Shown: one piece after another, positions 43,699 through 52,812 of the stretch | How positions within the stretch are numbered: the first letter of the stretch is position 1 | Layout: the number at the start of each line of letters is the position of its first letter | Assembly: GCA_963205265.1 (NCBI GenBank) | Contig: CAUJJI010000171.1 | Span: 1 to 54,583, forward strand | Reading direction: 5' to 3' | DNA from: Pseudomonadota bacterium | Lineage (GTDB): Bacteria > Pseudomonadota > Alphaproteobacteria > Sphingomonadales > Sphingomonadaceae | DNA length: 54,583 nt | Notes under the pieces: model-generated | What the model saw: only the letters and a program-made list of their open reading frames with translations | The model's database searches: none | What the model was told of the DNA's origin: nothing | Translations under genes and position numbers: made by a program

Positions 43699-43822
43699 GG
43701 TCATTCTCCACTCGTCGGCATCGTGAGGACCAGCTAGGCCCGTCACGTTGCAATGGCATTACGGCTTGCGTCGGACCGCGCGGCTGGCGGGCTGTCTCGA
43801 CGAAAGCGGCTGAGGGAGAACG

Positions 43823-43854
43823 CAAAAAGGGAGACGGGTCGGGCCCCTCTCCCT
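43823..43854 (-). terminator. Rho-independent terminator of rplU-rpmA
   Basis: On the minus strand, AGGGAGA and TCTCCCT form a perfect 7-bp stem with a GC-rich 13-nt loop, followed by TTTTT. It lies 68 bp after the rpmA stop codon and upstream of the GNAT gene. Confidence 0.75.
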
Positions 43855-43921
43855 CGGTCGGCCGGACTTCGCGAGCCCGGCGGGGCCATCCCGTGAGGAT
43901 GGCCCATTATCGGCCATCCGG

Positions 43922-44188
43922 CTATTCGGCTGCGGCTGCCATGTCTACGGAGACATATTTGCGGCCGAGCTTGCCCTGGTGGAAGCGGACGCGGCCTTCG
44001 GCGAGCGCGAACAGCGTGTGGTCCTTGCCCATGCCGACATTGGCGCCCGGATAGACGCGGGTGCCGCGCTGGCGGACGATGATGTTGCCGCCGACGACCT
44101 GCTCGCCGCCGAACTTCTTCACGCCGAGGCGGCGGCCGGCCGAGTCGCGACCGTTGCGCGAAGAGCCGCCAGCTTTCTTGTGTGCCAT
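43922..44188 (-). CDS. rpmA: 50S ribosomal protein L27
   Basis: The 88-aa protein begins [23 protein letters not shown] and contains [29 protein letters not shown], the standard L27 sequence. The N-terminal AHKKAGG tail reaches the peptidyl transferase centre. No Firmicute-type leader is present. It follows rplU by 19 bp in the usual operon. Confidence 0.98.
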   Translation of the reverse strand: MAHKKAGGSSRNGRDSAGRRLGVKKFGGEQVVGGNIIVRQRGTRVYPGANVGMGKDHTLFALAEGRVRFHQGKLGRKYVSVDMAAAAE

Positions 44189-44207
44189 CTCGATCTACTC
44201 CGGATTC

Positions 44208-44585
44208 TTATTCGGCCGAATCGGCCGCAGGTGCTTCGGCAGGAGCCTCCGCCTTCTTGGCGGCGGCCTTCTTCGCGGCGGGCTTTTCGTCGCCGACGGC
44301 AAGGATGCGCAGCAGCGTCATCTGCTGGCGATGGCCGTTGCGGCGGCGATAGTTGTGCCGGCGGCGCTTCTTGAAGACGATGACCTTTTCCGACTTGGCC
44401 TGGGCGATGATCTCGGCCGAAACCACGACCTTGCCGGCGTCGGCGAGGCTGCCCTCGTCGCCTGCGAGCAGGACGTCGCCCAGCGTGATCTTGTCGCCGG
44501 CTTCGCCAGCCAGCTTCTCGACCGCGATCTTGTCTCCGGCGGCAACCCGGTATTGCTTGCCGCCCGTGCGCACTACTGCGAACAT
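44208..44585 (-). CDS. rplU: 50S ribosomal protein L21
   Basis: The 125-aa protein has [20 protein letters not shown], then [22 protein letters not shown], typical of L21. The C-terminus has an Ala/Lys/Glu-rich extension of about 25 residues ([14 protein letters not shown]), common in alphaproteobacteria. The promoter should lie in 44586-44810, which divides it from a divergent lipoprotein gene. Confidence 0.97.
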   Translation of the reverse strand: MFAVVRTGGKQYRVAAGDKIAVEKLAGEAGDKITLGDVLLAGDEGSLADAGKVVVSAEIIAQAKSEKVIVFKKRRRHNYRRRNGHRQQMTLLRILAVGDEKPAAKKAAAKKAEAPAEAPAADSAE

Positions 44586-44810
44586 GGTGCCCTTACCTAT
44601 CAAGCTCTGTTGTGTCGCCCCGGCCGCACTCTCCAACAAAGGAGCATGGGCGGGCGACGCGCCGACGTCCGCCGGGTGGCGGGGCCGGAAAGAGTGGTGC
44701 CGTTAATCGAAGCCCCCGCCGCTGTCAACCGAGGATCGCCCCGCCCGCGCGACCCGGGCCGGCGAAGATTTGCCGCTCGCCGCGGCGGCGCGCCATGCTA
44801 TGGCGAGGCC

Positions 44811-45353
44811 ATGATCCGCGCATCCACTTCGCTGCCGCCGCTGGCTCTGCCGCTGGCCCTGGCGCTTGCACTTTCGGCCTGCGCCGCGACCAAGGATTAC
44901 CCCTCGCTCGCCCGCCGTCCTGCCGAGCGCGTCACCGGTACCGCCGAAGTCGTGGCCCCCGATCTCCGGCCCGCCCCGCCGCCCGCGCCGCCCAGCACGC
45001 AGTTCACCGGGCGCCTCTCGCAGCTGGTCGAGCAGGCGCGCGGCGGCCATCGCCGCTTCGCCGACCGCCGCGGCGCGGCTGAGCGGCTGGTCGCCGCGGC
45101 AAGCGGCGCCGCCCAGGCCAGCGAGAGCTGGGCCGTGGCGAACGTCGCGCTGGGCGATCTCGATTCGGCCCGCAGCGACGCCCTCGTGGCGCTGGGCGAA
45201 CTGGACGCGCTCTATGCCGCCGAATCGGTCAGGGCCTCGGAAACCGGCGAAAGCGGCAATGCCGATGCCGCCTCGGCCGCCCATGCCGAGGTCGGGGCCC
45301 TGGTGGCCGAGGAAGAGGCCTTGCTGGCCGGATTGCGCAGCCGCCTGCGCTGA
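44811..45353 (+). CDS. Predicted lipoprotein of unknown function
   Basis: The 180-aa protein has a signal peptide with lipobox LSAC (Cys at about 24), a Pro-rich linker ([12 protein letters not shown]) and a helical Ala/Glu-rich domain (about 68-180). I do not recognise the family. The helical part resembles small periplasmic helical-bundle proteins. It starts a single-gene unit divergent from rplU. Confidence 0.85.
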   Translation: MIRASTSLPPLALPLALALALSACAATKDYPSLARRPAERVTGTAEVVAPDLRPAPPPAPPSTQFTGRLSQLVEQARGGHRRFADRRGAAERLVAAASGAAQASESWAVANVALGDLDSARSDALVALGELDALYAAESVRASETGESGNADAASAAHAEVGALVAEEEALLAGLRSRLR

Positions 45354-45398
45354 CGGGTGGTAGCGGGCCTATCGAAGGAACGTTCAGCGTGGAGGCCC

Positions 45399-45465
45399 GC
45401 GGTCCCGGCTTTCGCCGGGACGACGAGCACTTTCAACGTCGTCCCGGGCTCGACCCGGAACCGAC
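45399..45465. repeat. Short palindromic repeat C, two units
   Basis: GGTCCCGGCTTTCGCCGGGACGACG and CGTCGTCCCGGGCTCGACCCGG-like units stand side by side. A further hairpin, CCGCCCC...GGGGCGG, follows (about 45465-45492) with an A-run in its loop. They fill the gap between convergent genes and may end both transcripts. Confidence 0.7.
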
Positions 45466-45532
45466 CCGCCCCAAAAAAACGGCGCGGGGCGGTCTGGTGA
45501 CCACCCCGCGCAGGCGGGAGAAGCTGGAAGGG

Positions 45533-45970
45533 TCAGGTGAACGCGTAGATCACCGCCACCGAAAGGCCCCAGAACAGGATCAGCACCGGCAGGATCAGCA
45601 CCTGGACCACGGCCGCGCCGCCATCGAGGTGGCCGCTGCCGGTCTCGATGCCGCGGCTGTGCAGGTTGCCCCAGGTCAGCGGAAGCTTGCGGTTCTCGGG
45701 GCTCATCCGCACCCACAGCGTCGGCACGGCGAAAGCGGCGACGATCAGCAGCACGATCACCGCCATCGGGATCGCCAGGCTCGGGTTCATGAAGCAGGTG
45801 GACATCACCGCCAGGAAAGCCAGGTAGATCCCGACCGTCGCGGCATAGAGGCCGGTCGGCAGCTCGAAGCTGCGATCGATCGAATCGCGGACGACGGGAT
45901 GCTCTTCGCCGGGCGACTGGCGCACCGAGGCTACGACGAGAATCTCTTCACGGGTGACGAATTCGGACAT
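45533..45970 (-). CDS. Membrane protein of unknown function
   Basis: The 145-aa protein has a polar N-terminus (about 1-38) and three hydrophobic helices (about 40-60, 65-87 and 122-144). I do not recognise the family. AGGAGAGGC precedes the ATG at 45970. It lies 63 bp downstream of moaE on the same strand, so it may share the moa transcript, but nothing ties it to cofactor synthesis. Confidence 0.8.
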   Translation of the reverse strand: MSEFVTREEILVVASVRQSPGEEHPVVRDSIDRSFELPTGLYAATVGIYLAFLAVMSTCFMNPSLAIPMAVIVLLIVAAFAVPTLWVRMSPENRKLPLTWGNLHSRGIETGSGHLDGGAAVVQVLILPVLILFWGLSVAVIYAFT

Positions 45971-46033
45971 GGCTGCCTCTCCTGTGATTGACCACAGTTT
46001 GAGGCGCGGCGGAATCGGGCGCTTTGATTTCGA

Positions 46034-46495
46034 TCAAACCTGGGCGGGATCGCTCCAGCGCGCGAGATCGGCGAAGTCGACGTCGCGCGGCTCGACCCAG
46101 TGCCAGGCCCCGCCCACCTTCTCGCGCTTCCAGAACCAGCTCTCGCTCTTGAGGTGGTCCATGGCGAATTCGGCAGCGGCGAAGGCGTCGCGGCGGTGGC
46201 GTGCGGCGGCCGCGACCAGCACGATCGGATCGCCCGGCCGCATGGTGCCGCTGCGGTGGTGCACCAGCAGCCCGTGCAGCGGCCAGCGCCGCAGCGCTTC
46301 TGTCGCCAGCGCCTGCATCCCCGGAAGCGTCAGCGGCGCGTAGTGCCTGAGCTCCAGCGCCTCGACCCCGCCGCCGGTGCGGACCTGGCCGAGGAAGCTG
46401 ACGATGCCGCCCGCTTCCTCCTGTCCGGCGGTGAAGGCGGCCAGCTCCGCGGCGGGATCGAAGGGCCCTTCGAGCAGGCGGACATCGGCGCCCAT
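46034..46495 (-). CDS. moaE: Molybdopterin synthase catalytic subunit
   Basis: The 153-aa large subunit adds two sulfurs from MoaD to precursor Z. Visible are GGIVSFLGQVRTGGGVEALELRHY, VHHRSGTMRPGDPIVLVAAAARHR, and HLKSESWFWKREKVGG with the catalytic lysine. It follows moaD by one base, in the order moaA-moaD-moaE. Confidence 0.96.
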   Translation of the reverse strand: MGADVRLLEGPFDPAAELAAFTAGQEEAGGIVSFLGQVRTGGGVEALELRHYAPLTLPGMQALATEALRRWPLHGLLVHHRSGTMRPGDPIVLVAAAARHRRDAFAAAEFAMDHLKSESWFWKREKVGGAWHWVEPRDVDFADLARWSDPAQV

Positions 46496-46496
46496 G

Positions 46497-46739
46497 TCAG
46501 CCGCCGCTGACCGGCGGCAGGAAGGCGAGCTCGTCGCCGTCCGCGAGCCGGAGCCTCCGCGAGTCGGCGACGAGTTCGCCGTTGAGCGCCAGCTTGATGC
46601 GATTGCCGGCGAGAGCCGCGGCCAGCGGCGGCTCCAGCGCGGCCAGCAGGTCCTCGAGACTGGCGACGGCCGCCACTTGCCGCTCGCTCGCGCCGGCCAG
46701 GTCCTCGAGCCGACCGATGAACACCAGCCTGAGCGGCAT
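46497..46739 (-). CDS. moaD: Molybdopterin synthase sulfur carrier subunit
   Basis: The 80-aa ubiquitin-like protein ends in the required Gly-Gly (FLPPVSGG), which becomes a thiocarboxylate. LALNGELVADSRRLRLADGDELAFLPP is typical. It is between moaA (3 bp away) and moaE. Confidence 0.95.
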   Translation of the reverse strand: MPLRLVFIGRLEDLAGASERQVAAVASLEDLLAALEPPLAAALAGNRIKLALNGELVADSRRLRLADGDELAFLPPVSGG

Positions 46740-46742
46740 CTT

Positions 46743-47747
46743 TCAGCCGCCGGTCGTCGACATGTGCCGGGCCAGCGCGGGAGCGGCGCCCGGCCGGTCG
46801 ATCGCGAAATGGTGCCGCTCGGGCTTGATCCGCATCGCCAGGTCGAGCGCTTCGCCGAGCGCTTCCTCCGGCCGGTCGGAGCGCAGCGCCGCGCGCAGGT
46901 CGACGCGCTCGTTGCCGCCCAGGCAGGCGTAGAGCTGGCCGGTCGCCGTCACCCTGATGCGGTTGCAGCCTTCGCAGAAATTGTTGGTCAGCGGCGTGAT
47001 CAGGCCCAGCCTGCCGCCGGTCTCGGCGATGTCGAAGTAGCGTGCCGGGCCGCCGGTGCGGTGGCCGCTGGGCGTCAGGGCCCAGCGCTTGTCGAGCCGG
47101 TCGCGCACGGCCGACAAGGGCAGGTAATGGTCGAAGCGGTCCTCTTCCACCTCGCCGAGCGGCATGACCTCTATCAAGGTGATGTCGAGGCCCTGCCCGT
47201 GCGCCCAGGCGACGAGGTCGGGGATCTCGTCCTCGTTGATGCCCTTCAGGGCGACGGTGTTGATCTTGACCGCCAGCCCCGCCTCGCGCGCGGCGGCGAT
47301 GCCTTCCAGCACCTGCGGCAGCGAATCGCGGCGGGCCAGCCGGGTGAAGCGATCGCGGTCGAGCGTATCGAGCGAGACGTTGATCCGCCGTACTCCGGCC
47401 GCGGCGATATCGTCGGCGAAGTCGGCCAGCCGGGTGCCGTTGGTCGTCATCGTCAGCTCGTCGAGCCCGGCGCCGATCCGGCGGCCGAGCGCCTTGACCA
47501 GCTCGATCACGTCGCGCCGCACCAGCGGCTCGCCGCCGGTCAGCCGCAGCTTGGTGATGCCGCGCTCGATGAAGCCGAGCGAGAGCTCGTGCAGCTCCTC
47601 GAGGCTCAGCACGTCGGCCCGCGGCAGGAACACCTGCCGCTCCGGCATGCAGTAGGCGCAGCGCAGGTCGCAGCGATCGGTCACCGAAAGGCGAAGATAG
47701 CTGATCCGCCGGGCGAACTGGTCGACTAGGGGGGCCTTGCTGCTCAT
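46743..47747 (-). CDS. moaA: GTP 3',8-cyclase
   Basis: The 334-aa radical SAM enzyme makes the first molybdopterin precursor from GTP. The SAM-cluster cysteines are Cys26, Cys30 and Cys33 (DRCDLRCAYC); the second cluster uses NNFCEGCNRIRVT and a Cys in YACLGG. The C-terminal Gly-Gly (STTGG), needed for activity, is present. The ATG overlaps the stop of the preceding small gene by one base. Confidence 0.97.
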   Translation of the reverse strand: MSSKAPLVDQFARRISYLRLSVTDRCDLRCAYCMPERQVFLPRADVLSLEELHELSLGFIERGITKLRLTGGEPLVRRDVIELVKALGRRIGAGLDELTMTTNGTRLADFADDIAAAGVRRINVSLDTLDRDRFTRLARRDSLPQVLEGIAAAREAGLAVKINTVALKGINEDEIPDLVAWAHGQGLDITLIEVMPLGEVEEDRFDHYLPLSAVRDRLDKRWALTPSGHRTGGPARYFDIAETGGRLGLITPLTNNFCEGCNRIRVTATGQLYACLGGNERVDLRAALRSDRPEEALGEALDLAMRIKPERHHFAIDRPGAAPALARHMSTTGG

Positions 47748-48085
47748 CAGACCCTAGATAGTAGGCCACCTGCCCCATTGCCATCAAGGGGCAGATATTG
47801 GCCTGTTACGCCCGGCGCCGAAGCGAGGTAGGCTTCCGCCGCGGCGACCGCCGCATCGTCTTCGGCGGCAAGGGCATTCACCCGCAGCGGCGCATGTTCG
47901 CGCGCCAGCTGCTGGACCACGGCAAGGCGCCAGCCGCGATGGGTGTGGTCGGCGGGAGCGAAGACCAGGACGAGGTCCTCGCCGCGAGCCAGTTCCGCCA
48001 GGACCCGGGGCAGCACTTCGCCGTGGAACCGCGCCGCCGCCGCCAGTGCCCCATCGGGCAGCGGGCCGACGCGGAACAGCGCCAT
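47747..48085 (-). CDS. Small Rossmann-like protein resembling an SDR C-terminus
   Basis: The 112-aa protein has a middle LVLVFAPADHTHRGWRLAVVQQLAREHAPLRVNALA, and an end ASAPGVTGQYLPLDGNGAGG that resembles the C-terminus of short-chain dehydrogenases (GVTGQ...DGG). There is no NAD-binding Gly motif and no Tyr-x3-Lys, so it is not an active SDR by itself. It is translationally coupled to both folB and moaA by 1-bp overlaps, which suggests a pterin-related job. Confidence 0.7.
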   Translation of the reverse strand: MALFRVGPLPDGALAAAARFHGEVLPRVLAELARGEDLVLVFAPADHTHRGWRLAVVQQLAREHAPLRVNALAAEDDAAVAAAEAYLASAPGVTGQYLPLDGNGAGGLLSRV

Positions 48086-48456
48086 CAGCGCCGTTCCCGG
48101 GTCAGGGTGATACCGATCTTCTCGCCGTACTCGCTGATCGCCAGCTTGACGATCTTCACCGTCACCGCCTCGACCCGGCGATCCTGGACGAACAGCGTCT
48201 CGCAGATGTGATCGGCGACCGCCTCGATCAGCTTGAAGTGCAGCCCGGCCGGCAGCGCCTCGGTCGCGGCGAACTTGAGGTCCATGTAGTTCTTGCTGGC
48301 ACTTAGCGGCGTCTCGGGCGCGTAGTGCTCGATCGGCTTCATCCGCACGGCGATGGTGATTCGCAGCGGCTGCGGCTTGCCCGTCTCCTCGGAATAGATT
48401 CCGGTGAGCACGTCGACTTCGAAATCGGCGACTTCAAGGATCAGGCTGTCGGCCAA
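48085..48456 (-). CDS. folB: Dihydroneopterin aldolase family protein
   Basis: The 123-aa protein begins DSLILEVADFEVDVLTGIYSEE, has the catalytic-type Glu and PLRITIAVRM, NYMDLKFAATEAL, FKLIEAVADHICETLF, and VTVKIVKL, all FolB-like. It makes 6-hydroxymethyl-dihydropterin for folate. The start appears to be TTG at 48456 with AGGA upstream. It heads the folB-small gene-moaA-moaD-moaE run, joining two GTP-derived pterin pathways. Confidence 0.9.
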   Translation of the reverse strand: MADSLILEVADFEVDVLTGIYSEETGKPQPLRITIAVRMKPIEHYAPETPLSASKNYMDLKFAATEALPAGLHFKLIEAVADHICETLFVQDRRVEAVTVKIVKLAISEYGEKIGITLTRERR

Positions 48457-48534
48457 GGCGGTGGTCCTGCGGCGATGGAAGGCGCGGGGGATGGCATTTC
48501 AGGGGTAGATTGGCAAGGCGGTTGGGACGGCGGA

Positions 48535-49425
48535 TCATCGCCGCCAGCGCGCGAAGATCGCCGTCGGCAGCAGGCGGCCGCCCTCGCCCTCCTCGCGCAC
48601 GGCGAGGTCACCGTGCTCGACCGTGCCGGCCATGTCGCCGAAGACCTCTGCCAGCAGCCCGGCGATCGCCAGCGACGACATGCGCACGGCATAGACCGTC
48701 AGGAACAGGAACCGGCTGTCGGCATCGAGCAGCCTGCGGCAATCGGCGACGAGGCCGGGAAGGTGCTCCTCGAGCCGCCAGACCTCGCCTTCCGGCCCGC
48801 GCCCGAACTTCGGCGGATCGAGGATGATCCCGTCGTAGCGCTTGCCGCGGCGGACTTCGCGGGCGGCGAATTTCGCCGCATCGTCGACGATCCAGCGGAT
48901 CGGCCGCTGGTCCATGACCGACAGTGCGGCATTGGCGCGCGCCTGCGCCACCGATTTCTTCGACGCGTCGACATGAGTGACCGGGCCGTGGTCGGACAGT
49001 GCCAAAGTGCCGACGCCGGTATAGCCGAAGAGGTTGAGCGTCGCGGCCTCGCCGGTGCCGCGAGCAGCGAGCTGCTCTCCCATCCAGCTCCACACCGGCG
49101 CCATGTCGGGGAAGAACCCCAGGTGCCGGAACGGCGTGCACTGCGCGGTGAAGCGGACGTCGCCCCAGCCCAGCTCCCAGCCCTCGCTCGGGACCGGCTT
49201 GTCGAAGCGCCAGCGGCCGCCGCCGTCCTCGTCGGAGCCCGGCACGAATTCGCCGTGCGCGGCCCAGTCCGACAGCCGCGGCGACCACAGCGCCTGCGGC
49301 TCGGGCCGGACGAAGCGATAGGGTCCGTAGCGCTCGAGCTTGCGGCCATGCCCCGAATCGACGAGGCCGTAGTCGGCCCAGCCCTCGCCCGCCAGGATCA
49401 GCGGGTCCGGCGCCAGCGCGGCCAT
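48535..49425 (-). CDS. RlmI-like SAM-dependent methyltransferase
   Basis: The 296-aa class I methyltransferase has the SAM site LNLFGYTGVGTLALSDHG, VDASKKSVAQARANAALS, and the catalytic-type IILDPPKFGRGPEGEVW (DPPKF motif of the RlmI/SAM_MT group). A PUA-like N-terminal domain is absent. rRNA is a likely substrate. Its ATG overlaps the thrC stop by one base. Confidence 0.9.
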   Translation of the reverse strand: MAALAPDPLILAGEGWADYGLVDSGHGRKLERYGPYRFVRPEPQALWSPRLSDWAAHGEFVPGSDEDGGGRWRFDKPVPSEGWELGWGDVRFTAQCTPFRHLGFFPDMAPVWSWMGEQLAARGTGEAATLNLFGYTGVGTLALSDHGPVTHVDASKKSVAQARANAALSVMDQRPIRWIVDDAAKFAAREVRRGKRYDGIILDPPKFGRGPEGEVWRLEEHLPGLVADCRRLLDADSRFLFLTVYAVRMSSLAIAGLLAEVFGDMAGTVEHGDLAVREEGEGGRLLPTAIFARWRR

Positions 49426-50825
49426 CAGCCCTTGGGCACGGCGCGCCCGGCGACATATTCGGCGATGGCCGCATAGTCGCCCGGCAGATCGACGCAGCGT
49501 TCCTCGCGCTCGAACAGGTCGCCGACGCGCGAAGGCAGCGACGGGCGCTGGCCGGTCGCGCGCTCGACCGCGTCGCGGAACTTGGCCGGATGGGCCGTCG
49601 CGAGCGTCACCACCGGCACCTCGCGCGGCAGTCCCGAGGCGCGGGCGGCATGCAGGCCGATCGCGGTGTGCGGATCGATCAGCTCGCCGCAGTTCTCCCA
49701 GGCCCAGCGGATCGCATGGCTCATGTCGTCGGGTTCGGCGCGGGCGCTGGTGAACAGGGCGGCCGCGCCCTCGCGCTGCGCATTGGTCAGCTGCATGGTG
49801 CTCGACGCCTCGAACCCCGCCATCTGCGCGGCCAGCGCCCGGCCGTCGCGGCCGGCGAGGTCGAACAGCAGCCGCTCGAAATTCGACGAGACCTGGATGT
49901 CCATCGACGGCGCCGCCGTCGGCGTGACCGTACCGGTCGAATAGTCGCCGGTGGACAGCGCCCGGTGGAGGATGTCGTTGACGTTGGTGGCGACGATCAG
50001 CCGCGCCACCGGCAAGCCCATCTGCGCCGCGACATAGCCGGCGAAGACGTCGCCGAAATTGCCGGTCGGCACGGCGAAGGCGACCGGCCTGTGCGGCGCG
50101 CCGAGCTGCAGCGCGGCGGCGAAGTAATAGACCACCTGCGCCATCAGCCGCGCCCAGTTGATCGAGTTCACCGCGCCGATGTTGAACCGCCCGGTCATCG
50201 CCGGATCGTTGAACATCCGCTTCACCATCGCCTGGGCATCGTCGAAGGTGCCCGAGATGGCGATGTTGTGGACGTTGGGCGCGAGCACCGTCGTCATCTG
50301 GCGGCGCTGGACTTCGCTGACCCGGCCCTTGGGATGGAGCATGAAGATGTCGACCTTGGCGCGGCCCGCCACTGCGTCGATCGCCGCCGAGCCGGTATCG
50401 CCCGAGGTGGCGCCGACGATGGTCAGGTTCTCGTCGCTGCGCGCGAGGAATTCCTCGAACAGCAGGCCCAAGAGCTGCAGCGCGACGTCCTTGAACGCCA
50501 GAGTCGGGCCGTGGAACAGCTCGAGCAGCCAGTGCTGTTCGTCGAACTGCTCGAGCGGCGTCACCGCCTTGTGCGCGAAGCGGCCGTAGGCGACGCGCGT
50601 CAGCTCGAGCAGGCGCTCCGCGCTCAGGCTGTCGCCGACGAAGGGCTGCATGATCCGCTGCGCGAGCTCGGCATAGGGGAGCCCGGCCATCGCCGCGATC
50701 TCGCTGGTCGAAAAGCGCGGCCAGGCGCGCGGCACGTACAGGCCACCGTCCGATGCCAGTCCGGCCAGCGTGGCGCCGGCGAAATCGAGCGCAGGGGCGC
50801 TGCCTCTGGTGCTGATGTACTCCAT
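49425..50825 (-). CDS. thrC: Threonine synthase
   Basis: The 466-aa PLP enzyme makes threonine from phosphohomoserine. It starts YISTRGSAPALDFAGATLAGLASDGGLYVP, with the PLP lysine Lys112 in HGPTLAFKDVALQLLG, GATSGDTGSAAID, and AVPTGNFGDVFAGY. The length fits the long (type 2) form. It lies 118 bp after SURF1; a hairpin at 50897-50921 in the gap has no T-run. Confidence 0.97.
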   Translation of the reverse strand: MEYISTRGSAPALDFAGATLAGLASDGGLYVPRAWPRFSTSEIAAMAGLPYAELAQRIMQPFVGDSLSAERLLELTRVAYGRFAHKAVTPLEQFDEQHWLLELFHGPTLAFKDVALQLLGLLFEEFLARSDENLTIVGATSGDTGSAAIDAVAGRAKVDIFMLHPKGRVSEVQRRQMTTVLAPNVHNIAISGTFDDAQAMVKRMFNDPAMTGRFNIGAVNSINWARLMAQVVYYFAAALQLGAPHRPVAFAVPTGNFGDVFAGYVAAQMGLPVARLIVATNVNDILHRALSTGDYSTGTVTPTAAPSMDIQVSSNFERLLFDLAGRDGRALAAQMAGFEASSTMQLTNAQREGAAALFTSARAEPDDMSHAIRWAWENCGELIDPHTAIGLHAARASGLPREVPVVTLATAHPAKFRDAVERATGQRPSLPSRVGDLFEREERCVDLPGDYAAIAEYVAGRAVPKG

Positions 50826-50943
50826 GGGAATGCGCGGTTAGCCGGGCGAGGCGCAGGAAGCAAGCGAAGCGGGTCTGTGCCCGAACCGCGCGCAGTAGAT
50901 CCTCTCATAGCGGGAGGATCTGTTCGGCGTCAGCCCACTCCCC

Positions 50944-51507
50944 TCACCGCAACCGCTTCCGCACCGCCACGGCATAGATCACCAGCGCCGTGGCGGCGAA
51001 GAGGAACCATTGCACGGCATAGGCGAGGTGGTTGTTGGGAATGTCCGAGGGGTCCGGCCGGGCATTGGGCTGCAGGCCGGCGAGCGGCGGGTCGGCGACG
51101 AGCCGCGGCCCGGGCGCGACGATGCCGCTGGCGAGGCCGCCGCGCCAGTCCGGCGCCGACGGGTCGCGCGACCAGCCGAGCACGACGACCGCCGTGCCGC
51201 CGTCCGCCGTGCGGCAGCTGGCATAGTGCGCCATGCCGGCCTCGCCCGACCGGTTGCTGCCCGCCTTGGTCGTCCTATCGGTAACCGCGCGGCAATCGAC
51301 CCGGGAATGGCGATAGAGGTGCTGCTCGGCCTCCTTGGCGCTGCGCGGGAAGGGCACGTCCGCCGACATGCTTTCGGCGGCGGCGTAGCGCGCGATCAGC
51401 GCTTCCTTTTCCTGCTGGCGGTCGAGCTGCCAGAGGCCGAGGCGGATCATGATCCCGACCGCGACCAGCACCAGCAGCGTCGGTACGATCGGCAGGCGGC
51501 GGATCAT
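50944..51507 (-). CDS. SURF1-family cytochrome oxidase assembly protein
   Basis: The 187-aa protein has two membrane helices (about 6-23 and 166-182) around a periplasmic domain: GLWQLDRQQEKEALIARY at the front, VVLGWSRDPS, and NNHLAYAVQWFLFA near the end, all SURF1 marks. It helps insert heme a in cytochrome c oxidase. The ATG overlaps the DUF983 stop by 4 bp. Confidence 0.93.
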   Translation of the reverse strand: MIRRLPIVPTLLVLVAVGIMIRLGLWQLDRQQEKEALIARYAAAESMSADVPFPRSAKEAEQHLYRHSRVDCRAVTDRTTKAGSNRSGEAGMAHYASCRTADGGTAVVVLGWSRDPSAPDWRGGLASGIVAPGPRLVADPPLAGLQPNARPDPSDIPNNHLAYAVQWFLFAATALVIYAVAVRKRLR

Positions 51508-51920
51508 GGCTCTTGCGGCGGGTCGGCCTGCCGCCCCTCGCCGGCGCTTCGCTGGTACTCGATGGCCAAGAGCGCGCTCTTGCCGGCGCGCAGGCCCCAG
51601 ATCACCGCCAGCGTGGTCAGCGGCACCCACAGCACGACATGGACCCAGAACGGCGGCTCCCAGGCGACCTGCAGCCAGACGGCCAGGATCGTGATCAGCG
51701 CGCCGATCACCAGCGTGAGGAAGGCGGCCGGTCCGTCCCCCACGTTGAACGCCGAGAAATCGAGCGCGCAGGCCCGGCAGCGCGGGGCGAAGCGCGCCAC
51801 GCCGTCGAACAGCGTGCGCGCGCCGCAGCGGGGGCAGAGACCGAAAAGGGCAGCCGAGGCGATCCCCGGCTGCCCTTCGCTGTCTGGTCGTACCTTTGTC
51901 TGGCTGTCGTCGTCCGCCAT
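51504..51920 (-). CDS. DUF983 membrane protein
   Basis: The 138-aa protein has two zinc-ribbon-like Cys pairs (GLCPRCGARTLFDG and APRCRACALDF), then two membrane helices (about 65-105). DUF983 proteins often sit between ctaE and SURF1 in alphaproteobacteria, as here, and are thought to aid oxidase assembly. I prefer the ATG at 51920 over a TTG at 51923. Confidence 0.92.
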   Translation of the reverse strand: MADDDSQTKVRPDSEGQPGIASAALFGLCPRCGARTLFDGVARFAPRCRACALDFSAFNVGDGPAAFLTLVIGALITILAVWLQVAWEPPFWVHVVLWVPLTTLAVIWGLRAGKSALLAIEYQRSAGEGRQADPPQEP

Positions 51921-51927
51921 CAACCGG

Positions 51928-52749
51928 TCAGTGAATCGGAGCGCCCCAGCCGCCCCAGATGTAGATCGAGATGAAGAGGAACAGCCACACCACGTCGACG
52001 AAGTGCCAGTACCAGGCCGCCGCTTCGAAGCCGAAGTGCTGGCGCGGCGTGAAGTCGCCGTTGTAGGCGCGCTTCAGGCAGACGATCAGGAAGATCGTGC
52101 CGATGATGACGTGGAAGCCGTGGAACCCGGTCGCCATGTAGAAGGCCGAGCCGTAGGTGTTCTCGCCGAAAGCGAAAGGCGCGTGCGCATATTCGTAGGC
52201 CTGGATCGAGGTGAACAGCAGGCCGAGCAGGACCGTTGCCCACAGGCCCTTCTTCAGCCCGTCGCGGTCGCCGTGGATCAGCGCATGGTGCGCCCAGGTC
52301 ACGGTGGTGCCCGAGCAGAGCAGGATCAGCGTGTTGAGCAGCGGCAGGTCGAAGGGATCGAGCACCGCCTCGACGCCCTTGGGCGGGAATTGGCCGCCGA
52401 CCACCTCGGCCAGTTCCGAGGGGAACAGCGAGAAATCGAAGAAGGCCCAGAACCAGCCGACGAAGAACATCACTTCCGAAGCGATGAACAGGATCATGCC
52501 GTAGCGCAGGTGCAGCTGCACGACCGGGGTGTGGTGGCCCTGGTGCGCTTCCTTGACGACATTGGTCCACCACGAGAACATCGTCAGCAGGACGCCGGCG
52601 AAGCCGATGGGCAGCACGAACTTGCCGGCGGCGATGTCGTGCATGTAGAGCACGCCGCCGCTGGTCATGATCAGGGCCGACAAGGCGCCGAGAAGCGGCC
52701 AGATGTCGGGCGGCAGGATGTGGTAATCGTGGTTCTTGGTTCCGGCCAT
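51928..52749 (-). CDS. ctaE: Cytochrome c oxidase subunit III
   Basis: The 273-aa protein has seven membrane helices: NHDYHILPPDIWPLLGALSA at the start, MILFIASEVMFFVGWFWAFF with the conserved Glu, LLCSGTTVTWAHHALIHGD, and YWHFVDVVWLFLFISIYIWG near the end. The ATG at 52749 has GGAAGG upstream; one at 52776 is less likely. Subunits I and II are not in the window. Confidence 0.96.
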   Translation of the reverse strand: MAGTKNHDYHILPPDIWPLLGALSALIMTSGGVLYMHDIAAGKFVLPIGFAGVLLTMFSWWTNVVKEAHQGHHTPVVQLHLRYGMILFIASEVMFFVGWFWAFFDFSLFPSELAEVVGGQFPPKGVEAVLDPFDLPLLNTLILLCSGTTVTWAHHALIHGDRDGLKKGLWATVLLGLLFTSIQAYEYAHAPFAFGENTYGSAFYMATGFHGFHVIIGTIFLIVCLKRAYNGDFTPRQHFGFEAAAWYWHFVDVVWLFLFISIYIWGGWGAPIH

Positions 52750-52812
52750 GATGCCTTCCGTCCCTGTTATTGCCATCGCAGCCGATAGGCCGCGATCGAG
52801 ATTCTGAGCCCC

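Noticed and set aside
43884..43904. Perfect hairpin GGCCATCC-CGTGA-GGATGGCC after rpmA, as terminator
   Set aside because: No T-run follows on either strand; the hairpin at 43823-43854, with TTTTT on the minus strand, is the better terminator.
50897..50921. Hairpin AGATCCTC...GAGGATCT between SURF1 and thrC, as terminator
   Set aside because: It has no T-run, so it could be a repeat fragment or a processing site; I do not call it a terminator.
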